NCBI RefSeq assembly: GCF_001186125.1
Contig: NW_014039641.1
Location: forward strand, 8,539 to 31,546
Origin: Sphaeroforma arctica JP610
Taxonomy: Eukaryota; Opisthokonta; Ichthyosporea; Ichthyophonida
DNA length: 23,008 bases
Direction of reading: 5' to 3'
Shown here: in pieces, positions 9,225-18,069 of the stretch
Numbering within the stretch: position 1 is the stretch's first letter
Layout of the letters: the number at the start of each line of letters is the position of its first letter
Made by a program: the position numbers and the translations under genes
The notes under the pieces: model-generated
What the model saw: the letters and a program-made list of their open reading frames with translations, nothing else
Databases searched by the model: none
Told to the model about the DNA's origin: nothing

Positions 9225-9537
9225 AGACTACAGTAGTAGACGCATTTCTATATACGATAATAACGTTTTACCTCGTCAGCCCGAGAGTAATTTGGGACTT
9301 GGTCTCAAATTAATATAAGAATCGGTGGGTCAGCCCGAGAGAACGTAAGAGTAATTTGAGACTATATCTATAGGATACGGGCCAGCTAGCCGAGAACCGA
9401 GGTCCGAGACTGAGTGTAGTAACAGAGAATATGACATATATTTTTTCTAGAAAATATATCCGAGTGCTGTAGTGTTCTGCATAAGGTTTCTCATACTAAT
9501 CATATGAGTTTTTACCCTGGCCAACCCAAGTGGTTGA
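9225..9537. mobile_element. second copy of the ~345-bp dispersed repeat
   Basis: Matches 5440-5785 with the same start (GAGAGACTACAGTAG) and end (CCAAGTGGTTGA) and a few small deletions, for example around 9365-9380. It separates a short ATG-initiated frame (9607-9538) from the rest of the flavocytochrome gene. Unlike the other copy, I find no long duplicated flank. Confidence 0.8.
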
Positions 9538-9607
9538 ACACTAGTACAAACACTATCAGTATATAACTGAGGGTGAGATCATAAATAGATTCATTCGAAT
9601 GCACCAT
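9538..9607 (-). pseudogene. likely 5' end of the flavocytochrome gene
   Basis: ATG at 9607-9605 opens a frame reading MVHSNESIYDLTLSY followed by a hydrophobic run (ILIVFVLVF), consistent with a membrane anchor. It reads straight into the repeat and stops a few codons later. It begins 26 nt after the stop of the seven-transmembrane gene. Assignment to the flavocytochrome gene is inferred from position; the exact junction frame cannot be fixed. Confidence 0.45.
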
Positions 9608-9633
9608 ACTTTAAATACACTAGCACTGTACTA

Positions 9634-10788
9634 TTAGTCCCCCACATCGCACGCTAACAGCCATTGGCGTCTCAGTTTACTTCCCAGAGCATGAACAGCT
9701 GCAAGTCTGAAGGCTTCGATTAGTACCACACACACGACACAAGGGTACATGAACTGCTTGAAGTAGTATAACGTCATTACCCTGGTTGTTGCGTATTGTA
9801 AGACCAAATTGACTGCGAGTACCAACATGACCAGCACCAGTACTTGTACGTTGTACCAGTAGTCCAAAAAGAGATATGGAAAGCAAGTCATAATCATCGT
9901 TTTTCCAAAATCTGTGCTGTTAAATCTCCAGTTGTACACCCTATTTTGTTGGGCGTGTACGTTGGCAGTGTAACTGGGTATAACCCCGATTATAATCATC
10001 ACTGTATGACGCAATAGACCTGGCCAATATTTCGGTCGGAGATTATGTTGAACGTATCCGTCGTAGACTCTGCGCACACGCAGTACCACCGCGGACACTA
10101 CCCCAAAATAGAACATTTGCGATATAGTGGCTATCGTGGAATAGCACGTGGGGCCGGTAATCACGGCATTACTGCAATAGTAGAAGCCCTGGTAACTTAG
10201 GAGATTAGCCAGTACACTCAATCCAGAGCATAATAACATATGACAAATGAACCATGGTGTTCTGGGAGCCACTTCCCATTGCCCACTGTAGGCGAAGACG
10301 AACGCGCATACAGAGAGCGTAATCAAAAGTGAAAGTGAGAGGTATGCCGTGTCTGCTATATATACAACATTGGACGCGACTAAGGTGTCGCCATTAGTCG
10401 TCGAGCCAATTACGATCGGTAGAAAAATCAGTATTACCGCTATATCGGCGAGAAGACACAGCACCCATACTCGGGTCTTCTTTTTATGTGCCCGTGGTAC
10501 ACCATACCCACTTGTAGATTGGACCACATCCGGTATTGCCACACCCGGTATGTCTATTAAAAAATGCGAAGGTACACTTGATACACTCTGACCGCTTGGG
10601 AGATTGAGGAATTCCTCAAATGAATGCAGCTCATCTCCTTCCGCATCTAAAACATTTCATGTTGGAACCACCAACATATCTGTGCCGCTTTTTGTATCTT
10701 GACTGCATCCTACATCTTTGTCACTCATTTGTTCGATCGGCCGTTGGCGTGTGGCCGTCGACTTGATAACTTGTACCTCGTCCGTCAT
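9634..10788 (-). pseudogene. seven-transmembrane protein with one in-frame stop
   Basis: ATG at 10788-10786 opens a frame of 384 sense and stop codons ending with TAA at 9634. The only interruption is TGA at codon 44 (10657-10659), after LVVPT and before NVLDAEGDELHSFEEF. The N-terminal third is hydrophilic and acidic. From about residue 108 there are seven hydrophobic stretches of about 20-27 residues: WVLCLLADIAVILIFLPIVI, YLSLSLLITLSVCAFVFAY, a WFICHMLLCSG helix, ISQMFYFGVVSAVVLRVRR, HTVMIIIGVIPSY, YNVQVLVLVMLVLAVNL and YPCVVCVVLIEAF. This topology suits a receptor-like or channel-like protein. VLRVRRVY follows the fourth, not the third, helix, so a class A GPCR assignment is not supported. 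The frame is otherwise clean, so the TGA may be a recent mutation, an error, or recoded. Confidence 0.7.
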
Positions 10789-11092
10789 GTTTTACTAGGA
10801 ATACATTGTTAAAATGAACTATTCTACTTCGCCAGAGCTGCTATTATATATAATTATATAATATTCAGTTCAGCACTTCAGCCTTCTAATTGTTTTGTTT
10901 TGTTTTATTTTGCTGTACGCGCTCGGGTTGGACTGTTGACACAAATATAACAAATTGACAATCTATTTTTAATATGAAAAGAACGGTATAGAATATAAAA
11001 ACATTTAATTTGAATATTCACAGATGTAAAGCCTACGAGGTTCGGACACACGAAAGAGGGAAAAGGGAAGCAAGCTAAGTTTATTTAACTTG
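10789..11092. other. AT-rich intergenic stretch
   Basis: No gene seen. It contains TATATATAATTATATAATAT at about 10846 and a GTTTTGTTTTGTTTTATTTTG run at about 10890. The position is upstream of the seven-transmembrane gene, so it may hold its promoter, but no specific element can be defended. Confidence 0.4.
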
Positions 11093-11276
11093 TGTTGATT
11101 GCAAACTTCACACTAGTAAAGTGAAGTCTGCAATCAACGGACCAACAGTATTTATACAGTTCCTGGCGCATTTACATCGTTGTGGTTGGCGCTTAGATAT
11201 TTGGCGCGCAGACCGCCAAGTGGTCTCTCCGACGGTTTTACTTTCGTGTGATGATTTATAGCCCTCGGGTTTTACA
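11093..11276 (-). repeat. gypsy LTR, intact copy, with terminal hairpin
   Basis: Bounded by TGTTGATTGC and TTTTACA, giving TG...CA on either strand. The segment at 11094-11136 holds an inverted repeat: TTGATTGCAAACTTCAC, a loop of about 9 nt, then GTGAAGTCTGCAATCAA (16 of 17 complementary). It shares about 145 bp with 16742-16888. Confidence 0.8.
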
Positions 11277-11286
11277 ACCCCCCATG
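11277..11286 (-). promoter_or_regulatory. polypurine tract candidate
   Basis: On the minus strand GCATGGGGGGTT lies directly before TGTAAAACCC, the LTR start in that direction. This is the expected position for the plus-strand primer of a minus-oriented element. Confidence 0.6.
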
Positions 11287-11363
11287 CGTTCTACGCAGTA
11301 GCAACGTATTTGCACGTGGGGCATAAGTAGCCCGAACAGGATTGGTAGCAGTCAAGGTTCATG

Positions 11364-12539
11364 TTAAGTAGCCATATACTTGTCACGCCAGTCAAGTAGC
11401 TGGGTAGCTCGGTATTCCGAACTCGTAGCCAACCGGTATGCAAAATCTGCACCCGACTCGACGCGTCCAAATTGGTGATCACTCAAGTTGTCTCGTAGAA
11501 ATCTAAGATCATCAGCTGTAAAAGCAGTGTCACTTATAGTATGTGTCTTAGTCTTAGCTAAGCCAAAATAATTCTTTAAGAAGACATTTGATTTATATGC
11601 GAACAAGATAGCCGAAGAGTAATTTCTGCCTGTTCGAGTTCAGAAGCATCTTTAAAAGGGCTAGTGTAAAATAGCCAACCAGTAAAGACAGAATTCCCAG
11701 GAGTACCGCGCACCGCCGGAGTGGGTATACCCACAGGTTCTGTATAAGCCTTCAGCTTTGATCGGTGGAATCGGTAGACCTTATCCGTTGCAATATCCTC
11801 GACTATATGCATCACTGGGGCATCCAATTTCTTCACTATAACAGGGCTACCCCAAAGCGTTCTAGCTTAGAACAGGTTCTGTTTTAGTTTATACATAACT
11901 TTGCGTCCTACCACGATCATCGGGGCATCATATCGATGCTTGTTTGCTTGTGTGGCTTGAGAGACCTAGGCCATACGGTTTCTCTCCCATACTTCCAAGT
12001 CCCTCTGGGTTGGAGGCGAAATCAGCTCAATCGGCTGCGCATCATCAGGTAGATCCTTGTTTAAGATAGTCTCCAAGTGCTTACGAGCACTGTGATGGTA
12101 TTGCCGGTTCGTAACCAGGGTAAATGGTGAGACATGGGTAACTGTGTGAACACTTGAGTTGTAGTCTCTAGCAAATTTCCATGCATGTAGATCCCAAATT
12201 TTCTCACATCCACTTCATACACAATGCCGTTATGGCGATGGTCATCAGTTGCACCAGTTACCAAATGTCTCTGCCATAAAAGAGCCATCCCTATCAGCCA
12301 CATATTCGTGTGTTGCCACCCATTGCTCAGGTTGATGTTTAAGGATGTTCAATGTATCATCTGCTGTCTTTGCACCAAAGAATTTCCCCCGTGTAGACTC
12401 CCATTACTGGGCCCGATAAAGCACCTTCAATGAAACAACCAGGGCAAGCTATTATCAAACGCAAGAGAAATGTTTCATCAAACGTCCAATTCAATTCCTC
12501 CTGTAGGGCTCGTCGTAAGCGCCTCGGGCGGAGGTGACC
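11364..12539 (-). pseudogene. pol: gypsy integrase remnant
   Basis: Reading on the minus strand: the zinc-binding domain continues after a TGA at 12540 (THHD, stop, GHLRPRRLRRALQEELNW, then CPGC at 12446-12435). Next comes a shortened stretch that seems to lack the first catalytic Asp. TLNILKHQPEQWVATHE and YVADRDGSFMAETFGNW hold the second Asp region, and HRHNGIVYE the probable catalytic Glu. After a shift come WDLHAWKFARDYNSSVHTVT and HVSPFTLV. In-frame stops at 11966 (TAG) and 11867 (TAA) precede VVGRKVMYKLKQN and SPVIVKKLDAP...VYRFHRSKLKAY, the C-terminal SH3-like region. The tail continues in other frames to 11364. The sequence matches the gypsy integrase layout (H2C2, DDE core, KL-x-P..Y end) but is not functional. 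Confidence 0.88.
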
Positions 12540-13202
12540 TCAGTCGTGGTGTGTAGCCCATATACATTCCAGGACAGTTTCTGGTTGAAATATTCGTCCG
12601 TGGACCGTGTATTGTTTCTTAGATAATAGAGTTATCACTTCGTCCAAACCCATGGTCTGGGAAGACGGAGGGGGCACCGCCGGAATAACTGTTGTCACCA
12701 TTCGTGTTGTTGTAAGCGGTGCATCGCCAGTTGGTGTATTAGATACAGTGTATGGTCTCACAGAGTCGGATGGCGGCAGTGTATACCCCAAAGGTGCCGG
12801 TAGTGGCAACATGTCCTTGGCACAGGTTGGCGGCAAGGGAGATAAACACGAGGGTTCGACTGGTGGAACCCGAGGTGTTTGATAGTTTAACAGTGGGTAT
12901 CCATCTGGTTCGGTAATAGTCGGTGGAACATAAGGGACTAATGCCCTTGAGGACACATGGAAATTGACTAAATTTCCTTGTGTTGTGGTCGTTTTCGTCG
13001 AGTCGAGTGCCTTAATAGAATTAAGTCCATTTATGGTAGGTTGGTTTCCTTCCTGTGGCACAGTAGTGTCTATTAATTGGCCATCATCATCTAGGTTGTG
13101 TTTCGAAGCTGGCGCCAAGGGCACAGACAACAAGGAGTTCTTTGAACTTTGAGTTTGTGGGTTATATGTTGAAGTCGTAGACATAGAAGGTTCGTGCGGC
13201 AT
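12540..13202 (-). pseudogene. pol: gypsy polyprotein linker leading into the integrase
   Basis: An open frame of 220 codons begins with MPHEPSMS at 13202 and is rich in Pro, Ser and Thr (PPVEPSCLSPLPPTC, PAVPPPSSQTMG). It becomes structured near the end (VHGRIFQPETVLECIWATHH), the lead-in to the integrase zinc finger. It stops at TGA 12540, but the same frame continues with the second His of the zinc finger. In the canonical order it would follow RNase H. Its ATG is at a rearrangement junction, so it need not be a real start. Confidence 0.6.
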
Positions 13203-14559
13203 AACAGTAGGGGAAGGTTTGGACCAGCGCCATTGGCGCGTTTCTATGGTGCGGGCTGCTATCGTGTTGAGCTCCTAAAACCACACACCAACGGTGGTCG
13301 AGTTCCCCTTTGGGCTAATGGCTTTACTGCCGAACGTCCTAAACACCGAACTAAATTAGAGTTACGTGCCGATCTGCTACGCAAGAAAGCCCGCCAGGCT
13401 GAGAAGGATTTGCAGGAGGCACGAAAGGCCCTGCTGAAGCCAAGAAGTAGAAGGCTGAAAACTGAGAAACCTGATCCTAACACGGACCAACTTACTCTTG
13501 AAGAAGAGTCCAAAGAGGACCACGAAGAAGAGCGTTGAAATCCTCAAAGAATCGTGATGATCAGACATCTGATCACCAACACACTGATGATGAAGAAAAG
13601 TACATCAATTCGATGTCTGACAACGATGATGGAGTCGTCCCGGCTCGCCCTGAGGGCCACTTCCGCTTCTCTACCAGTCGCCAGAAGTGGGTTTATCGTA
13701 CCCAAGGAGATGTCTACAATTCTCGTGGCGAAGTCATCAATTGGGAAGATGGCTTTTAGTGGGATAGATCCCTCCACGCCTGGGCCCCACAGCAGCTTTA
13801 TCATCGGGACCGTAACACAAAAGCATGGTGCCGAACTCCTCCGCTGCTCCCACAAGTTAATGACTTTGTTACCGACCAAATGCTTCTTCAAGAAGGGTAC
13901 TAAGGGTGACAAACGGTCCATCCACTCTTGCTATTGCTTATGGCCAACGATCCCTTCTACATGGATCGCCTTAACCATGTCCTACGACATGATCCACCAT
14001 TATTGAGGACTACTTGGGCATTACGAAGTGTGCCTTTTATCACCTGCACACGTATGCGGGTTTCCAGATTGCGTGTGCTGTCCTTGAAGAATCTTACGCA
14101 CGGAAGTACCCGAACCACCACGCCACAAAAGAAAACGACAACAATCGCGACCACAATGGCCGAAATGGGAACCGTAACTACAACAATAACCGCCCTCTCC
14201 GCCGAGATCGCGAACGGGATCGTGAACGTGATCGCAACTATGACAGACGTGACCGCCGATCGGATAACCATGAAAAATCTCGTGATCGACAGGCTCGTGA
14301 CAAACCTGCCACACGCAATGGTGGACGTCAGAGCATGAGCCTTTCTCAGACCGTTATCCCAGCTATTACTGAGGAACGTGACCGTTCCAGTTCTCGTGGC
14401 CGACGCCATTCGCGCTCTCGCACCCCCCCCACAAATATCGCTACACCGGGCAAAGGCCCAAATGGTGAAGATGTATGTTACAACAGCTTGCAGCCTGGCC
14501 ACTTAATCGCCAACTGCCCCAATGACCGCTTTGCCGGCATCCTTCAGGTTGACGATTGA
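13203..14559 (+). pseudogene. gag: gypsy Gag remnant with zinc knuckle
   Basis: Three consecutive frames: about 13240-13538, basic and helical (LRKKARQAEKDLQEARKALL); 13535-13759 (HFRFSTSRQKWVYRTQGDV); and, after shifts, 14014-14559. The last starts with a helical capsid-like segment (FQIACAVLEESYARKYP). It then has a strongly basic Arg/Asp/Asn stretch (RRDRERDRERDRNYDRRDRR) and a knuckle CYNSLQPGHLIANCP near 14476, where the second Cys of C-x2-C-x4-H-x4-C is Ser. The composition and order fit a nucleic-acid-binding Gag. Frameshifts and the lost Cys mean it is dead. Confidence 0.75.
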
Positions 14560-14574
14560 AGATCTGACGGGCCG

Positions 14575-14982
14575 ATAGTGGAGGCCTACTTTTCGTCCAC
14601 CCCAGCCTTATGCTATGCTGATGATGGTGCTATGCCGAATCTTGTTAATAAACAGTTCGCAATAGATGGGTGTTTGGCCGTTGAGGATATCGATCCCGTG
14701 TTCATGAATACATTCGGTGGTTGTACTTTAGCACCACCGACACAACAGTGCAAAACTACTGTTTTGATGCAAGTCTATGACTCAAAGAACTACAAAACTT
14801 ACTTCGAAACGAAAGAAGATCTCTTCCATTTATGTGAAAATGAAATTCCTATGAACTGTGACTTTCTTTTGAGTTTCTGTGCCCAGCACACTAACCTATT
14901 AATTACTCATTGGGATTGTTCAACGTCGCCTCCTACTTTTGGATTTAAGGTCCAGGAAAATCCACACGAGAATAAATCCTAA
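14575..14982 (+). pseudogene. pol: gypsy protease remnant
   Basis: An open frame of about 134 codons directly after Gag. ALCYADDGAMPNLVNKQFA resembles the active-site block of retropepsins (LIDTGAxxNFIS), with D-D-G at 14620-14628 in place of D-S/T-G. Near the end, IPMNCDFLLSFCAQHTNLLI matches the second conserved block (YDVILGMDWLxxHxxxID). The D-D-G and the loss of ILG make activity unlikely. Confidence 0.65.
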
Positions 14983-15312
14983 ACTTATTCTCCGACCAAG
15001 AAATTTATCCAGAACCCTTACATGGGTGTCCTCATACCTGCAGCCCAAGACGCAGCGGCAATTATGTAATTCCATCGTAGGTCTGCTGACAAACCAGAAG
15101 GCCTTGAACAATATAATTGGGATGGCGTTCACCGAGTTGCTAAGATTATTCACAAAACTCCGGAGCAAGTCCAAGAACTCAAGGATGCATATAACGATAT
15201 ACGTTATGATGAGAATAACCACAACCATATCTGGGGACTAGAGGTGCATATAAATGGCATGTAGTTTCAACCAACTTAAATACGACAAACAGTATGGGAA
15301 TACCTGACATGG
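14983..15312 (+). pseudogene. pol: degraded junction between protease and reverse transcriptase
   Basis: No intact frame. Fragments such as HRVAKIIHKTPEQVQELKDA are readable, but the fingers and first palm blocks of reverse transcriptase (KKDGSWR, VDYRxLN) are not seen. This suggests a deletion or heavy divergence here. Confidence 0.5.
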
Positions 15313-16038
15313 ATGACTTCGACTGGTGATGTATTCCGCCCTATATACGGTGTCTTCGGTGTTAAGATGATGACTTTTGAACTCCAGGCAGCTGTTGACA
15401 AGATCTTTGCTTCCTTAAGGGAGGCCCTCAAGCATTTCGTTGACGACGGGGCAATGTCCCATTGGGGACGAGATGCAATAAATCGACAATGGCATGATCT
15501 GTTGCGCTACGCACGCATCGCCAAGACTGCAGGAGTACGCTTGCGACCCTCAAAATGCCATCTGATGTTACTCCGTGACTCTATCAAACAATATTATGGT
15601 CGTGATACAATCCACAACTATACCACGATCTCGGAAGATCACTTAAAGGCCATTGTATCAATGCCTCCGCCCCAAAATAAGGAGGAAGTCCACAAGGTTT
15701 GTGCCACTTTGAACTGGTGGTCACAATACATACCAAATCTTGCAACTATGCTGGCCCCCTTAACTGACTTGACTTCTAAGAATGTCAACTTCGTCTATAC
15801 TGCTGCATGTCATGCAGCATACACCCTAGTCCAAGACTCTATCCAAGGCTGCAACATGCGGGTAACCCCCTATCCAAGTCATTACTTGCACATGATCTGT
15901 GATGCCTCGAATATAGGGATTGGAACAGGTATGTTCGTCCGTATACCACGTAAGGGTGAAGCCCCGGCACCTTTCCCTGTCGGTTGGGTGCAACCCTTGA
16001 GCTCAAAGAGAATGAATACGGCTGAAGCAGCCCTATAG
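15313..16038 (+). pseudogene. pol: gypsy reverse transcriptase (palm to thumb) and start of RNase H
   Basis: The frame reads MTSTGDVFRPIYGVFGVKMM, FVDDG (15436-15450, the catalytic YxDD-type box, both Asp kept), LLRYARIAKTAGVRLRPSKC, SMPPPQNKEEVHKVCATLNW, YIPNLATMLAPLTDLTSK, and then HMICDASNIGIGTGMFV, the first RNase H/tether block. All are in the order known for Ty3/gypsy. The frame is open for 241 codons before a stop at 16036. The N-terminal fingers are missing upstream. Confidence 0.9.
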
Positions 16039-16741
16039 GGAAACCTGATACAACAAAATCAATCTGTGAATATTTTTGCTTAGTCCTCATCCACTAATAC
16101 CAATGGCCAATCTAATCCTGTGAAGACTACACCCCTTGTTAGAAAGCGCCCGGCAACGCCTACGGTCGCTATTGACTTGTCGCTTCTTAAACACAAACGG
16201 ATCCGTCGTACGCAGCAGGAGAAACTATCAGAAAGAGAATATCTCTATTTGTACCGAGCACATCAACTCTCATGTGCAATAAACATGGTCAAAGACCCAA
16301 CCCAAGTTATCGACCCTCGTATAGATGGTTCTGTATTAATGGTGTAGACCGGCTCTACCCTTTTGCGTATCGTAGCACAAAGCTTAATACGCCTGATTTG
16401 GAGACTATGGCTATAGCCTATGGTGTAGACAAAGATGAGATGACCATCACGGCCAACTACAATCCATTAACTATATGGACGGACCACGAGAATTGCCTCA
16501 TGTTCTTCCACCCTAATATGACTTTTGCACCATCAGTCCGGGGAGGCCGCCTTCAGCGTTTGACAGAGAAAGTGAAGCGCCACGCCATTGACATTCGCCA
16601 AAGTGAAGCGCCACGCCATTGACATTCGCCATATCCCAGGAGAATGGAACTATGTCGCGGATATGTTTTCACGTTGTCCGGCAAAGTTAGACCCCATCAT
16701 GCGGTTTACACACCAGCACATATCTTGGGCACCTGCCCCGG
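16039..16741 (+). pseudogene. pol: gypsy RNase H remnant
   Basis: A basic spacer (16120-16345) precedes PFAYRSTKLNTPDLETMAIA, LTIWTDHENCLMFF, GGRLQRLTEKVKRHAIDIR and HIPGEWNYVADMFSRCP. These match gypsy RNase H blocks (YASRxLxxxExNY, vyTDHxxL, R..RW...L..y.f.I.y.pG..N.vAD.LSR). A 31-bp tandem duplication (16571-16631) shifts the frame between the last two. The coding sequence ends at the LTR fragment with no integrase after it. Confidence 0.88.
16571..16631 (+). repeat. 31-bp tandem duplication inside RNase H
   Basis: AGTGAAGCGCCACGCCATTG and the following 11 bases occur twice in a row. Thirty-one is not a multiple of three, so the duplication by itself breaks the reading frame. Confidence 0.9.
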
Positions 16742-16888
16742 AAAGTGAAGTCTGCAACCAACGGACCAACAGTAATTATACAGTTCCTGGCGCAGTTACA
16801 TCGTTGTGGTTGGCTCTTAGATATTTGGCACGCAAACCGCCAAGTGGTCTCCTCGACGGTTTTACTTTCGTGTGATGGTTTATAGCCC
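16742..16888 (-). repeat. gypsy LTR, truncated copy
   Basis: Aligned with 11121-11268: AAAGTGAAGTCTGC, ACGGACCAACAGTA, TATACAGTTCCTGGCGCA, CGCCAAGTGGTCT and ACGGTTTTACTTTCGTGTGA are shared. It lacks the first 28 or so bases present at 11093 and diverges after TATAGCCC. The RNase H frame runs directly into it. Confidence 0.85.
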
Positions 16889-17554
16889 GAGGTAAAAAAA
16901 AAGCATATTCAGTTTAAATAAATAAATAAAAATAAAATAAAATATAAATCGAGTATGTAGTGCGCACATAGTTACTCTTGGACATTCTGTTAGAAAAGGA
17001 GTTACTTCATTTGAAGAAATAGCTAGTATGCGGAATTAAGCACAAATGTGTGAGATAATACCACGTGAGTTTCACAATAAGCTTATAATCCAAAGGAGGT
17101 TATAAGCAATATGATAACGGTGATTCACAATTCAAAGACTATATGAATTGGTATCTATACATATGTATTTTAAGAAATATAATATTCAGAACCGTAGTCA
17201 GATATCAAGGACTCAAAGTATGTGCTACGGGAACGACATATTAGATGTTAGGATTGACTTAATAAAAGACAAATATAATGTAGATGTGACGAGTGTGTTA
17301 TGCACAGCTTGGCATTGGTCAAGCTAGATAGAGAACTTACCTTAAAAGGCAGAACAACACACAGGCTCGCTGAAGTACAAGTTGATGAAATGTACTAGTA
17401 AATAATATGTGACCCAGGGCAGAAGTGATGTTCTAATTAGGAGGGGTTGGCTATGTTCAAGAATGAAGTAGGGTGAAGTGAATACCGTAAGAGGTATTTC
17501 GAGCAGCTCACAGCACAAGTGCTGAGAGGAAGCAGTGAGACGGTGATGCTGGGA
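16889..17554. other. non-coding, AT-rich; nothing recognised
   Basis: Starts with an A run and AATAAATAAATAAAAATAAA simple sequence (16896-16945). After that I see no frame longer than about 70 codons with protein-like composition and no repeat shared with the rest of the window. Confidence 0.4.
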
Positions 17555-17727
17555 TGTTAACATAGGAAAGTATGGTTAATATATTTACAGGTTGTTGAAG
17601 GTTGTAATTTGGTATAAATAGTATACCCAGGTAGTTCATCATATCAACTATTCGAGGTCAACAACTTGTGTAGTAAACTGTGACAATAAACAAGGTTTCT
17701 TCCACCGAAAGGTGGTTTTCCTTAACA
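17555..17727 (+). repeat. possible solo LTR
   Basis: The stretch begins TGTTAACATAGG and ends CCTTAACA. It contains GGTATAAATAG (about 17611), AATAAACAAGG (about 17685) and a stem-loop CCACCGAAAGGTGG (17702-17715): the promoter / polyadenylation layout of a short LTR. There is no second copy here and no matching target duplication, so this is weak. Confidence 0.25.
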
Positions 17728-18069
17728 AACTGCAGTACACTAATTAACTCAATTCAGCGCACTACAATCAATATATATATATACTATATTGACATGGGTC
17801 ATGTTCTTAGGTCTCTAGGCCGTCTTGGATCATATGATACTGTCATGTTGATATTTCATATTTGATATTTTTATATTTAGTCTCATGGATGGTAAAACAA
17901 AAAAGATGGATACATATTTGAAAAAAAAGTATTTTGTTCAAAAAATGATGGAGAATTAAAAAAAATAAAATGACATATAAATATTTTAGAAGGCTATGGT
18001 AAATAGTATTTATGCACAGCCACAAAGCCTATAGTATTTCTATTATTTATATAGCACAACCCTGAATAA
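17728..18069. other. AT-rich non-coding stretch
   Basis: Includes a TATATATATACTATATTG block (about 17773) and several A runs (17898-17966). No gene or repeat recognised. Confidence 0.4.

Larger units (their letters stand above)
11093..16888 (-). mobile_element. Ty3/gypsy retrotransposon, internally inverted and dead
   Basis: Two LTR copies lie in direct orientation (11093-11276; truncated 16742-16888). The LTR sense is on the minus strand, because the integrase and a polypurine tract lead into 11276 in that direction. The interior carries a full complement of gypsy domains in two opposite blocks: Gag with zinc knuckle, protease, reverse transcriptase and RNase H on the + strand (13203-16741), and an integrase on the - strand (13202-11364). 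No block is duplicated, which argues for one rearranged element rather than two. Frames are broken by stops and shifts throughout. No convincing target duplication is visible. Confidence 0.85.

Noticed and set aside
9634-10542. Start of the seven-transmembrane protein at an internal GTG (10542)
   Set aside because: The same frame extends upstream to an ATG at 10788 with only one TGA, and GTG starts are not expected in a nuclear gene.
1431-12542. A variant genetic code reading TAA/TAG/TGA as amino acids
   Set aside because: The stops occur in frames that also carry frameshifts and insertions, and all three stop codons would have to be reassigned. Frames at 22162-22849 need no stop read-through. 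Decay is simpler; kept only as a test in the findings.
13957-14502. A 181-codon minus-strand frame with hydrophobic, alternating composition
   Set aside because: Antisense shadow of the Arg/Asp-rich Gag region, whose zinc knuckle supports the plus strand.
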